61,670 nucleotides of DNA from Bacteroidota bacterium (lineage in GTDB: Bacteria > Bacteroidota > Bacteroidia > Chitinophagales > Chitinophagaceae): positions 1 to 61,670 of the forward strand of contig JABDAZ010000014.1 of NCBI GenBank assembly GCA_013288945.1, in the 5' to 3' direction. The notes beneath the pieces are model-generated. The model worked only from the letters and a program-made list of their open reading frames with translations. It was not told the origin of the DNA and did not search any database. Positions 43,628-52,471 of the stretch are shown here, one piece after another (the first letter of the stretch is position 1; each line of letters starts with the position of its first letter). The position numbers were made by a program, and so were the translations under genes.

Positions 43628-44026
43628 TTATTTTTTAGATTTTGCGACTTTATTTTTTATTGCAGTCATATCTACATTGGAACAATCATTAATAAGTTTT
43701 GAAACTGTTGCAGGCGGAAGTTCATACTCGTTATTAAAATTGATACAACCTTTTTGAAATTTTGCTTCAGGCAACAATGCTTTGTAGCGTTCATAAATTT
43801 CAGGGCTGCAATACATTGGCAAAAGATGCAACGATAAATATTTTTTCACTTTTGCCAAACCATATTTAAACATTGCGCCGTCATTATAAATAATCATTTC
43901 GCAGCCCATCATTTTACCAATAAAAGCAACAACGCTTTTATCTTTAGAAAGTATAATATCATGCAAAACCGAAATTAATTTTGCATCTTCTGTATTTTGA
44001 TCTGCGATATATTTTTCAATTGTCAT
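43628..44026 (-). CDS. DUF1801 family protein
   Basis: Small cytosolic protein of the YdhG/DUF1801 type; function unknown. The ATG at 44026 gives MTIEKYIADQNTEDAKLISVL, the usual first helix; the frame five codons longer is less likely. The body CEMIIYNDGAMFKYGLAKVKKYLSLHLLP matches the family's beta core (quoted in parts: MIIYNDGAMFKYG, KKYLSLHLLP). The C terminus is Lys-rich (KNKVAKSKK). Confidence 0.72.
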   Translation of the reverse strand: MTIEKYIADQNTEDAKLISVLHDIILSKDKSVVAFIGKMMGCEMIIYNDGAMFKYGLAKVKKYLSLHLLPMYCSPEIYERYKALLPEAKFQKGCINFNNEYELPPATVSKLINDCSNVDMTAIKNKVAKSKK

Positions 44027-44040
44027 GCTTCTAATATACA

Positions 44041-44078
44041 AAAAAATGGATTTGATTTTTTTAAGATCAAATCCATTT
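44041..44078 (-). terminator. Terminator of the M16 protease gene
   Basis: A perfect 13-bp stem (44044-44056 with 44066-44078; AAATGGATTTGAT type) is followed on the minus strand by T6. It lies 53 bases after the protease stop and 14 bases upstream of the DUF1801 ATG. Confidence 0.85.
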
Positions 44079-44131
44079 ACAAAAAACTTTTAAGCAAAGT
44101 ATATTTAGTTTTATTAATAGAAATTATGAAA

Positions 44132-46945
44132 TCATTTCTCTGGTAACAATATTGCCTGGAAAACATTCTTTCCGTCGAAAAGCTTGTTGGCTGTGGCTTT
44201 CAGGTCATCAACTGTCAAAGCATTTACTAATCTTTCATAATCAAAAATGCGTTGCGAATCATCATTATCAAAATAAATTCCTTCCAATTTTCCACTCCAA
44301 AAACCGTTTTCTTTTACTTCAACTTTGTATTGTTCAATCCAGGTTTTTTTTACTTTATCCAAATAAGAATTATTAATACCAAATTTTTTCACACTGTCAA
44401 TTTCTTCGTTGGCAGCTTTTACTAATTTATCTACATTCTCCGGGCCGCAAGGCAATTGCAAAACAAATGCATAGTTATTATAAGGCAGTTTATTTAATCC
44501 GCCATAAATTCCGCCGCCATAAATAGCGCTTAATTTTTCACGCAGGTCTTCAATAATTTTTATATTCAACACTTCTTTTAATGCATCAGCTTTTAATGCG
44601 AGATTATCGTTGTAAGCAATTTCACCAGAATACACTCCGATGATCAAGCTCTTCGGTTCTGTTCCTTTTCTATAGGTAAAATTAATTTTTCCCTGCGCGC
44701 GGCGAACGCCATTATCAACAAAAGACGAAGGTTTGCCAAGTGTTGGCAAGCTTCCAATATAAGTTGCAAGCAATGGTTTTATTTTTTCGATATCAAAACT
44801 TCCAACAAAAATAAAATTGAATTCATTGGCATCGCTGAATTGTTCTTTGTAAATGGTTAATGATCTGTCGAGATCAATCTTATCAAAATATTCAGGCTTT
44901 GGAACAGCAACTGGCGCAAGTGGATTATTTTGAAACATTACCTGATAAAAAGTATCAACAAAAGCAGTTTGCGGATTGGCCAATGCAAATTGCATTTGCG
45001 ATTTTTGTTTGTCTTTCCAACCATTAAACAATGCTTCATCTTTTCTTGGCGAAGTAATGTAGAGATAAGTTAACTGCAACATCGTTTCCAAATCTTTAAT
45101 ACTGCTGCTTCCGCTAACACCCGCGCTGAGACCGGATATTGAAGGAGCTGCTGAAACTGTTTTGCCTGCTAAAAATTTATGTAAATCCGTTGGTGAAAAA
45201 TCGCCAGCGCCCATTTGCTGCACAATTGCAGATGCATAATTTGCATTGAATTTATCTTCAGCGCCATATTTTGCAGTGCCACCTTTATGAAATGATGTCA
45301 TTACAATTTCGTCTGTTTTAAAATCAGTTGGTTTTAAAATTGCTTTTACACCATTTGAAAAAGTAAGTTCAGTAACGCCCAGTTTATCGATTTTTTTTTC
45401 GTTTGTAATGATGCCGGGTTGTGGTTTGCTCTTTAATAAATCTGCAGCAATGGCTTTTTCTTCGTAAGGTTTTACGTTTGCATTTAATGCAGTTTCGGCT
45501 TCATTTAAAAACGTTTTATTATCAGGCAATTTTTCTTTGCTTGCTGATGGACCTTGCAAACTCACAAAAATATGTTCGTTCTTTTTGAGTTTTGTTGCGA
45601 GTGCATTTACTTCCTCGGCTTTTATTCCGGGCACTAATGTTTTATAATAATCATACTCTTTTGAAATTCCAGGAATTGGTTCTTTATGTAAAAAATTCCT
45701 GACGTATTCATCAACAAAATTACTGCTCTCTGTTTTGTCTTTGTTATTATAAGCTTGTTCAAAATTTGCAAGCATTTGTTTTTTTCCGCGCGCCAGTTCA
45801 TCGGCAGTAAAACCATATTTTTTTACACGGCCAACTTCTGTTAATAATGCGTGTAAAGCAGTGTCAGGGCCATCTTTCGCTGCAACCGCGTATGCAGTAA
45901 GCCCTTCATAACCTTTTGCAAAAGTGTTGTAATCTGTAGCAGCAAATAAAAATGGCGGCTTGCTGCTTTGCGTGAGTTCGCGCAATCTTTGGTTTAATAA
46001 TGAAGTAAATAATTGTTTCACTAAATCTTCACGATAATCTGCAACTGTAGTTTCAATTTTTGATGGCGTAATCGGAAAATCAACTTCTATAGAAAAATTT
46101 GTTGCTTCTTTATCTGTTACAACAATGGCTTTGCTTGTTTGTCTTTCAACAACTTTTTCATTATTGCGCGGCCGTTCCTGCAATGGATTTTTTAATCCTC
46201 CGAAATATTCTTTTACTAATTTTTCTGTAGCCGCAACATTAATATCGCCAACAATAATCACAGCTTGTAAATCAGGGCGATAATATTGTTTGTAAAATCT
46301 TTTTACCACATCATACTTTGCATTTTTAATAATGCTGTCTTTACCAATTGGCAAACGCTGTGCATATTTTGAACCTTCATATTGTAAAGGAAAAATTTTT
46401 CGGAACATGCGATCATCAGCGCCTTTGCCGAGGCGGCTTTCTTCTAACACAACGCTGCGTTCTCCATCAATCTGATCATTATCAAAACTTAAACCGCTTG
46501 CCCAATCCTGCAACACGGTTAATCCTTTGCGCAAATTATTTGTGTCGCTTAATGGAATAGGAAGAATATAAACGGTTTCATCAAAACCAGTATATGCATT
46601 TAAATCTGCACCAAACTGAACGCCGATACTTTGTAAAAAACTTACGAGTTCATTTTTTTTAAAATGTTTTGAACCATTAAAAGCCATGTGCTCTGTAAAG
46701 TGCGCCAGTCCTTGCTGGTCGGGATCTTCCAAAATTGAACCGGCATTAACAACCAAACGCAATTCAACTTTATTTTCAGGTTTTCTATTTTGGCGGATAT
46801 AATAAGTAAGGCCGTTTGCGAGTTTGCCAATTTTTAAGTTTGGATCAACAGGCAATTTTTCTGCAAGATTATTTTGCGCAAAACCTGTTTCTGCAACAAT
46901 CATTATTAATAAAAAAAAGAATGCTGCTGATTTTATTTTTTTCAT
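44132..46945 (-). CDS. Exported M16 zinc metallopeptidase (insulinase/pitrilysin family)
   Basis: Periplasmic oligopeptidase of two fused M16 halves. The ATG at 46945 gives a clean signal peptide (MKKIKSAAFFFLLIMIV, cleavage near TGFAQ). The inverted zinc motif HFTEHMAF (H-x-x-E-H) is near residue 80 of the chosen frame, with the downstream Glu in ERSVVLEESRLG near 163. The C-terminal half lacks a zinc motif, as expected for the inactive partner lobe. Length 937 residues is typical. It is monocistronic, with its own terminator. Confidence 0.95.
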   Translation of the reverse strand: MKKIKSAAFFFLLIMIVAETGFAQNNLAEKLPVDPNLKIGKLANGLTYYIRQNRKPENKVELRLVVNAGSILEDPDQQGLAHFTEHMAFNGSKHFKKNELVSFLQSIGVQFGADLNAYTGFDETVYILPIPLSDTNNLRKGLTVLQDWASGLSFDNDQIDGERSVVLEESRLGKGADDRMFRKIFPLQYEGSKYAQRLPIGKDSIIKNAKYDVVKRFYKQYYRPDLQAVIIVGDINVAATEKLVKEYFGGLKNPLQERPRNNEKVVERQTSKAIVVTDKEATNFSIEVDFPITPSKIETTVADYREDLVKQLFTSLLNQRLRELTQSSKPPFLFAATDYNTFAKGYEGLTAYAVAAKDGPDTALHALLTEVGRVKKYGFTADELARGKKQMLANFEQAYNNKDKTESSNFVDEYVRNFLHKEPIPGISKEYDYYKTLVPGIKAEEVNALATKLKKNEHIFVSLQGPSASKEKLPDNKTFLNEAETALNANVKPYEEKAIAADLLKSKPQPGIITNEKKIDKLGVTELTFSNGVKAILKPTDFKTDEIVMTSFHKGGTAKYGAEDKFNANYASAIVQQMGAGDFSPTDLHKFLAGKTVSAAPSISGLSAGVSGSSSIKDLETMLQLTYLYITSPRKDEALFNGWKDKQKSQMQFALANPQTAFVDTFYQVMFQNNPLAPVAVPKPEYFDKIDLDRSLTIYKEQFSDANEFNFIFVGSFDIEKIKPLLATYIGSLPTLGKPSSFVDNGVRRAQGKINFTYRKGTEPKSLIIGVYSGEIAYNDNLALKADALKEVLNIKIIEDLREKLSAIYGGGIYGGLNKLPYNNYAFVLQLPCGPENVDKLVKAANEEIDSVKKFGINNSYLDKVKKTWIEQYKVEVKENGFWSGKLEGIYFDNDDSQRIFDYERLVNALTVDDLKATANKLFDGKNVFQAILLPEK

Positions 46946-47066
46946 AAAAGAAATTTGTGGTTGCAAATATAACAGTGATTAACAACGGAAAAATTTTCTA
47001 TTGTTAAAACGCTTAAAAGGTTTTTAAAAAAAGAAGAAAATATATTAATGAGAAAAAATAACGTCA

Positions 47067-47098
47067 CACTTCTTACATCTTACATCATACTTCTGATT
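47067..47098 (-). repeat. Heptad tract at the 3' end of pafA
   Basis: Five units in 7-nt register (CACTTCT, TACATCT, TACATCA, TACTTCT, GATTCAT) reaching the pafA stop codon. Confidence 0.5.
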
Positions 47099-48738
47099 CA
47101 TTTATTAATCACTTCTTCAATCGGTTTGCCAATACATCCATTTGGCATTTGTATGTGTAGTAAGGCTGCAACAGTTGGTGCAATATCCGTCATATTAATA
47201 ACGCGGTTGCTCGTTCCATGATGAATTCCCCAACCCATAAAAACCAATGGAATGTGCGTGTCGTGCGGGTTCCACGTGCCGTGCGTGGTTCCGGTTTTTG
47301 CATAACCATCAAACCAACCGGCATTCGGAATTACTTCAACAGCGCCGCTGCGTTTGAAATTATAGCCATTAATAATCATTGTTTTTAATGGTTCGGGAAT
47401 GGGCACTTCACCAATTTTTGCAAGATCAACGGCATAATTAATTCCGGGTTGTTGTTGTAAAAATTCAACGGTAAATTTTTTGATGCCATCAAAATCCAAA
47501 TGCTGCGCATAAATTTTTTGCATATTAAAATTCACCTGGTAATTCATTCCTGATAATACCAATTTTTCTATCCCGAATTTTTCTTCAAGCTTTTTATTTA
47601 ATGAATCCAATATCGGTTTCGGCACTAAAAATTCTGCAGGCAATTTATGTTTTTGCATATAACCGATTGCATGTGCAACGCCATGATCTGCTGTTAAAAA
47701 AACAGTGTAATTTCCTTTGCCAATTTTTTCATCTAAATAAGAAAAGAATTTTGCAAATTCCTGATCAAGCCGTAAATAAGTATCTTCTATTTCTCTGGAA
47801 TTTGGGCCAAACATATGCCCGACATAATCTGTAGATGCGCAATTGATCGTTAAGAAATCTGTTGCAGATCCTTGTCCAAGCTGGTAACCTTCAATAGCCG
47901 CTTTCGCAAAATTGAGCGTTAATGTATTTCCAAAAGGCGTTGATCGAAATGCACCTTTACTTGTTTTATAAATCTCCTGTATATCATGCGGAAATGCTGA
48001 AGTTGTTTCTCCTTTAAATTTTCCTTCGTATGGTTCATCATCCATGTCACTGTTAGTATACGTGTTTGCATTATACAAAGTATTCCATCCATTTTTTATT
48101 AATTCATTAATAGCATTGCTGTTATTAAAATTGTTTACCCAATCAGGCAATTTTTCCATGTACCAGGAGCTTGTAATAAAATGCCCGCTTGCATCATCAA
48201 GCCAAAAAGCGCCTGTCGGCGTATGCCCTGCAGGAAGTATGGCTGCGCGATCTTTTAATGAAATGCCAACCACTTTCGATTGAAAGTTTGACGCAATTCT
48301 TAATTCATCCGTAATAGTTGTGACCAATAAATTTTTTGGCGACATTTTTCCATCTTCTGATTCATTGCCGACACTTGTAACGGTGCTGTCGCTTGTGCAA
48401 TACATTTGTTTTCCTGTCAACTGCTCTGTCCAATCGTTTCCTGTAATGCCATTAATAGACGGAACGGAGCCTGTAAAAATACAAGTGTGACCAACTGCTG
48501 TAAATGATGGCAAATAATTTATCATCGTGTTTTCGCAACTAAAACCTTCACCCAATAATCTTTTAAAACCACCGCTGCCATAGCGCTCATAATATTTATA
48601 GAGATAATCCCATCGCATTTGATCTACAACAATTCCAACTACTAATTTTGGTTTTGAAAGAGAAGCTGTTTTTTGTGGCTGAGAAAATATAGCGAAAGAA
48701 ACATTCAGAAAAAATAAGCTGATAATAATTTTCTTCAT
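47098..48738 (-). CDS. pafA: PafA-type alkaline phosphatase
   Basis: Exported phosphomonoesterase, phosphate-irrepressible in characterised relatives. The ATG at 48738 gives a signal peptide (MKKIIISLFFLNVSFAIFSQ); the frame to 48795 adds an unrelated extension. The nucleophile Thr lies in LPSFTAVGHTCIFTGSVPS near residue 75-93. Metal sites: VGIVVDQMRWDYL near 35, TADHGVAHA near 340, and a His-rich segment GTTHGTWNPHDTHIPLVFMG near 475-495 (in part THGTWNPHDTHIP). Length 546, as in the Elizabethkingia PafA. It is divergent from the oxoamine synthase gene. Confidence 0.93.
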   Translation of the reverse strand: MKKIIISLFFLNVSFAIFSQPQKTASLSKPKLVVGIVVDQMRWDYLYKYYERYGSGGFKRLLGEGFSCENTMINYLPSFTAVGHTCIFTGSVPSINGITGNDWTEQLTGKQMYCTSDSTVTSVGNESEDGKMSPKNLLVTTITDELRIASNFQSKVVGISLKDRAAILPAGHTPTGAFWLDDASGHFITSSWYMEKLPDWVNNFNNSNAINELIKNGWNTLYNANTYTNSDMDDEPYEGKFKGETTSAFPHDIQEIYKTSKGAFRSTPFGNTLTLNFAKAAIEGYQLGQGSATDFLTINCASTDYVGHMFGPNSREIEDTYLRLDQEFAKFFSYLDEKIGKGNYTVFLTADHGVAHAIGYMQKHKLPAEFLVPKPILDSLNKKLEEKFGIEKLVLSGMNYQVNFNMQKIYAQHLDFDGIKKFTVEFLQQQPGINYAVDLAKIGEVPIPEPLKTMIINGYNFKRSGAVEVIPNAGWFDGYAKTGTTHGTWNPHDTHIPLVFMGWGIHHGTSNRVINMTDIAPTVAALLHIQMPNGCIGKPIEEVINK

Positions 48739-48838
48739 ATAATAATGTATAAAAATCAAATCTACACGATAGCTCCCAAAAACGGCATTTTTCATACATT
48801 TGCAACAATATTTTTTCTATTCATAATAAAAAAATAAT

Positions 48839-50098
48839 ATGCCTGACATTTTTGAAAGACTGATTAAACATTATGGACCGATTGGCCAGCACCGTGAAAG
48901 AGCGCATGGATATTTTGCATTTCCAAAATTAGAAGGGGAAATTGGCAGCCACATGAAGTTTCGCGGAAAAGAAATGATTGTATGGAGTTTGAATAATTAT
49001 TTGGGATTGGCAAATCATCCGGAAGTGCGAAAAGCAGATGCAGACGGTGCTGCAGACTTTGGGCTTGCTGCACCAATGGGCGCGCGCATGATGAGTGGCA
49101 ACAGTAATTATCATGAACAATTAGAAAAAGAACTTGCTGAGTTTGTAGATAAAGAAGATGCGGCATTATTAAATTATGGCTACCAGGGAATGGTAAGTAT
49201 AATTGATGTGCTTTGCGGGCGGCATGATATTGTGGTGTATGATGCAGAATGCCATGCATGTATTATTGATGGTTTGCGTTTGCACCCAGGACATCGTTAT
49301 GTTTATAAGCACAACGACATAGAAGATTTTGAAAAACAATTGCAACGTGCAACTGCATTAATAGATAAACAAAAAGCTGGCGGAATTTTAGTTATTACCG
49401 AAGGTGTTTTTGGAATGGCTGGTGATCAGGGTTCATTAAAAGAAATTGCTGCGCTAAAAAACAAATACAATTTCCGTTTGCTGGTTGATGATGCACATGG
49501 ATTTGGAACACTTGGCAAAACCGGTGCTGGCGCTGGCGAAGAGCAAGGCGTGCAAAATGAAATTGATTTATATTTTTCAACGTTTGCAAAATCGATGGCA
49601 TCTATCGGTGCGTTTGTTGCGGGCGATAAAATTATTATTGATTATATCCGCTACAATATCCGCAGCCAGATTTTTGCAAAAAGTTTACCAATGCCGTTTG
49701 TAATTGGTAATTTGAAAAGACTGGAATTGTTGCGTAAGCACGTTGAGATGAAAGATAAGCTATGGGAAAACGCTTTGAAATTGCAAGCGGGATTAAGAAA
49801 AGGTGGATTTGATATTGGTAAAACAGATTCAGTTGTTACACCAATTTATATGAAAGGCGATGTTCCCGAAGCAACAGCGATGGTGATGGATTTGAGAGAA
49901 AATTATGGGATCTTCTGTTCCATTGTTGTATATCCTGTTATTCCAAAAGGGCATATTATTTATCGATTAATACCAACTGCGGTTCATACAGATGCAGACA
50001 TTAATGCTACTTTAAAAGCATTTGAAGAAACAAAGAAAAAATTAGATGCAGGATCTTATAAAGTAGAAGCAATTCCGGATATGGCTGAAGCTTCTTAA
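48839..50098 (+). CDS. Alpha-oxoamine synthase (KBL / AONS / serine palmitoyltransferase family)
   Basis: PLP enzyme that condenses an amino acid with an acyl-CoA. The PLP Lys is in FAKSMASIGAFVAG near residue 244-257, with ECHACIIDGLRLHPGH near 138, VITEGVFGMAGDQG near 183 and VDDAHGFGTLGKTGAG near 215. The family is certain; the member is not. Candidates are serine palmitoyltransferase (sphingolipids are common in this phylum), 2-amino-3-ketobutyrate CoA ligase, or 8-amino-7-oxononanoate synthase. No threonine dehydrogenase, bio gene or sphingolipid gene is adjacent. A TACATTTG -7-like box lies at 48795-48802. Confidence 0.88.
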   Translation: MPDIFERLIKHYGPIGQHRERAHGYFAFPKLEGEIGSHMKFRGKEMIVWSLNNYLGLANHPEVRKADADGAADFGLAAPMGARMMSGNSNYHEQLEKELAEFVDKEDAALLNYGYQGMVSIIDVLCGRHDIVVYDAECHACIIDGLRLHPGHRYVYKHNDIEDFEKQLQRATALIDKQKAGGILVITEGVFGMAGDQGSLKEIAALKNKYNFRLLVDDAHGFGTLGKTGAGAGEEQGVQNEIDLYFSTFAKSMASIGAFVAGDKIIIDYIRYNIRSQIFAKSLPMPFVIGNLKRLELLRKHVEMKDKLWENALKLQAGLRKGGFDIGKTDSVVTPIYMKGDVPEATAMVMDLRENYGIFCSIVVYPVIPKGHIIYRLIPTAVHTDADINATLKAFEETKKKLDAGSYKVEAIPDMAEAS

Positions 50099-50119
50099 AA
50101 GATTATTATTTTATTAATG

Positions 50120-50150
50120 AACCCTGTTATTAATGTAGCAGGGTTTTTTA
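50120..50150 (+). terminator. Terminator of the oxoamine synthase gene
   Basis: AACCCTG (50120-50126) pairs with CAGGGTT (50139-50145), with a 12-nt loop, then TTTTATTT. Confidence 0.75.
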
Positions 50151-50162
50151 TTTACTTTACCA

Positions 50163-50190
50163 CAAAAAAGAGCCTCCCGTGAGGGAGGCT
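50163..50190 (-). terminator. Minus-strand terminator downstream of the thioredoxin gene
   Basis: A perfect 8-bp stem AGCCTCCC / GGGAGGCT (50171-50178 with 50183-50190), 4-nt loop, followed on the minus strand by CTTTTTT. It lies about 205 bases past the thioredoxin stop. The gap between (50191-50395) has no gene; it contains CCATTAACCATTAAACC and ATGAAAAACC, which resemble the start of a Bacteroidota exported-protein gene but hit a stop after five codons. Confidence 0.7.
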
Positions 50191-50395
50191 GCACTAATCA
50201 AATACCATTAACCATTAAACCTTATCCTATGAAAAACCAAATATAGGAATTTAACGTTGAAACAACGGACACTATCTATTATTTTTTTTTTAATAATGTT
50301 TATAAACTTGATTTTAATCAATTACGCATTTGCAGGCACAGTAATCAATCGATTGCATAAACTTTGATGCAGTTTAATTGTATATGAGATACAAA

Positions 50396-50926
50396 TTATT
50401 TCCAGCTTGCTTTAAAATTTTTCTGGTATTCATCAAAAGGGATTTTGCCATAACCATCATCACCAAAATATTTTACCAAAGGTTCAAAATCTTTCGGCGT
50501 CATATAACCGGGAATTGCCTGCGGGTTTCCATCTTCAGGAATAAAAATAGTGGTAGGAAATTCCAAACGGCCATTAGTTAGATAAACAGCAAATTCATTC
50601 GATCTGTAGTTGGAATTGAAACTGTAAGTTTTATTATTCCATACAATTTTATCGTGTGTTTCTGCATTTATTTTTACTGCATAAAATTTATCGCCAACAT
50701 AATCTGCAACGCGTTTATCAGAATACGTTTTTTTATCCATCACTTTGCACCAGCCGCACCAATCAGTGTATAAATCTATTAATAAAGGTTTTTTTTCTTT
50801 TTGCATTTTTACAATGGCTTCATCAAGCGTTATCCATTTTACGTGATCATTTGCAGGCGCAGGTTTGTTTGCACAACATAAAATAATAATTGAAGTATAT
50901 AAAAACGACAGCTTAACTTTTTGCAT
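50396..50926 (-). CDS. Exported thioredoxin-like protein
   Basis: Thioredoxin fold with a signal sequence (residues about 4-20; the CC near residue 18 could also make a lipobox, IIILCCANKP). The active site is DWCGWCKVMDKKTYSD near residue 60, the W-C-G-W-C-K type of DsbD gamma-domain and DUF255-like proteins. The cis-Pro loop is EFPTTIFI near 128. It probably reduces or relays electrons in the periplasm. It is divergent from ubiX with 34 bases between the starts. Confidence 0.85.
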   Translation of the reverse strand: MQKVKLSFLYTSIIILCCANKPAPANDHVKWITLDEAIVKMQKEKKPLLIDLYTDWCGWCKVMDKKTYSDKRVADYVGDKFYAVKINAETHDKIVWNNKTYSFNSNYRSNEFAVYLTNGRLEFPTTIFIPEDGNPQAIPGYMTPKDFEPLVKYFGDDGYGKIPFDEYQKNFKASWK

Positions 50927-50960
50927 AGTAATTTTGTTTGTACAAATTTAAACAAATAAC

Positions 50961-51518
50961 ATGCGCAAAATTGCAGTGGCAATTACGGGAGCAAGCGGAT
51001 CTATTTATGCAAAACAATTGCTTGAAAAATTAATTGCACACAAAAATCAGTGGAATGAACTTGCGGTGGTGATGACTGAAAACGCAAAAGAAGTCTGGAA
51101 AACAGAATTGGAAAATGAATCGTATAAAAATTATCCCATAACTTTTTTTTCGCAACATGATTTTTCTGCGCCGTTTGCATCAGGTTCCGGGCAATATGAT
51201 ACGATGATTATTATTCCATGTTCGATGGGAACTTTGGGAAGAATTGCCGGTGGAATTTCAGACAGCTTAATAACAAGATCTGCGGATGTGATTTTGAAAG
51301 AAAGAAGAAAATTAATTTGCGTTATTCGCGATATGCCGTACAATTTAATCCATATAAAAAATATGGAAACAGTTACATTAAGCGGTGGAATAATTTGTCC
51401 TGCAACGCCATCATTTTACAGCAATCCAAAAACAATTGAAGAAGTTGCAAACACAGTCGTAGACAGGGTTTTAGACCTTGCAGGATTTGATGTAAAAACT
51501 TTTCGCTGGGGAGTTTAG
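50961..51518 (+). CDS. ubiX: Flavin prenyltransferase UbiX
   Basis: Makes prenylated FMN for UbiD-type decarboxylases. Flavin loop VAITGASGSIYAKQLLEKL (residues about 5-23, shown in part), IIPCSMGTLGRIAGGISDSLITRSADV near 88 (in part CSMGTLGRIAGGISDSL), ERRKLICVIRDMP near 117 and CPATPSFYSNPKTIEE near 147. Length 185 is normal. No ubiD gene is in the window. A TAATTTTG box (50930-50937) lies 24 bases before the ATG. Confidence 0.95.
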   Translation: MRKIAVAITGASGSIYAKQLLEKLIAHKNQWNELAVVMTENAKEVWKTELENESYKNYPITFFSQHDFSAPFASGSGQYDTMIIIPCSMGTLGRIAGGISDSLITRSADVILKERRKLICVIRDMPYNLIHIKNMETVTLSGGIICPATPSFYSNPKTIEEVANTVVDRVLDLAGFDVKTFRWGV

Positions 51519-51521
51519 GAA

Positions 51522-51685
51522 AGTTGGCAGTTCACAGTTGGCAGTTGACGAAGGTTATTTTTAATATGAAATATTTAATGAAGCAACAAGATTAATATAG
51601 AAATTGCAAAGCAAAAATCATTCAACTGTCAACTGTCAACTGTCAACTGTCAACTGTCAACTGTCAACTGTCAACTGTCAACTGT
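51522..51685. repeat. Inverted heptad arms with a 9-unit CAACTGT array
   Basis: Left arm 51522-51549 has four units (AGTTGGC, AGTTCAC, AGTTGGC, AGTTGAC). Right arm 51623-51685 is nine perfect CAACTGT units. The arms are complementary and lie between the convergent ubiX and lolA; the right arm ends three bases from the lolA stop codon. The same heptad occurs at 35167 and, inverted, at 35034 and 37440. Confidence 0.85.
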
Positions 51686-51688
51686 CAA

Positions 51689-52357
51689 TTAATTCCTCAA
51701 ATCAACTTCATCCACTCCCGGATATTTTGATTTATCAAATGCCAATTGCGAATCTGCAATTACTGCATTTCCATTTAAGTTATTAATGGTAACAGTATAT
51801 TTTGTACCATTTTTTTCAAGCGATTTAATACTATACATTGTTTTTGTTTTTGGATCGATGTATAATAATACTTTAAAAAATGTTTTCGTTTTATCAGTTG
51901 GCGTCAATTCAATTTCCTGCAATTCTTTTGCGCCTTGTTTCACGTTTCCATTTAATTTATATAGAAAATCTTTGTCGTAAAAATCTGTAAAAAATTTTTC
52001 CGGAGTTATCGTTTTTACTGTTTGATCAACTTTTGTAATCGTTACTTCATTGGTTGATTTATCATAGGTCCATGAAGTTTTTCCGTCAGAAAAAATTTCC
52101 TGTCCCGTAATGCTTACATGATATTGAGATCCTTTTTGGTAAAAAGATCCTTTTTTAACACCCTGCGATTTTCCTTTGGAATCTTCAATTGATAAAGTGA
52201 AAGAAGCCTGCACACTTTTAAAGGATTTTAATTTCACGCTTACCTGATCAAGAATTTTTTTTGCATCCGGATCATTTTTTCCAAGACTATTATTTTGTGC
52301 ATCAGCAAACAAAATAAATCCACAGCAAACAAAACAAGCAAAAATTATTTTTTTCAT
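51689..52357 (-). CDS. lolA: Outer-membrane lipoprotein carrier LolA-like protein
   Basis: Periplasmic chaperone that carries lipoproteins to the outer membrane. It has a signal peptide (residues about 3-20, ending FADAQ). The body shows the LolA pattern: KSFKSVQASFTLSIEDSKGK near 40 (in part VQASFTLSIEDSKGK), GSFYQKGSQYHVSI, TSWTYDKSTNEVTI near 90 and ELTPTDKT near 150, an incomplete barrel of antiparallel strands. It lies 115 bases downstream of ftsK on the same strand, the same order as in E. coli. Confidence 0.92.
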   Translation of the reverse strand: MKKIIFACFVCCGFILFADAQNNSLGKNDPDAKKILDQVSVKLKSFKSVQASFTLSIEDSKGKSQGVKKGSFYQKGSQYHVSITGQEIFSDGKTSWTYDKSTNEVTITKVDQTVKTITPEKFFTDFYDKDFLYKLNGNVKQGAKELQEIELTPTDKTKTFFKVLLYIDPKTKTMYSIKSLEKNGTKYTVTINNLNGNAVIADSQLAFDKSKYPGVDEVDLRN

Positions 52358-52471
52358 ACAGTTATTTTAAACCACAAATTGAAGGCGCAAATATATCTCA
52401 AAACTTGCAAAGCTCAGACTATGTTTTAGCCTATGGGTTATCTTCAAAAAATGGATTAACAAAATTCTAAC

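Noticed and set aside
50191..50250. Start of an exported-protein gene (ATGAAAAACC after CCATTAACC units)
   Set aside because: A stop follows after five codons and no frame continues; at most a remnant.
51604..51786. 60-codon frame with repeated Asn-Cys-Gln-Leu-Ser-Thr-Val units
   Set aside because: It is only the translation of the CAACTGT heptad array.
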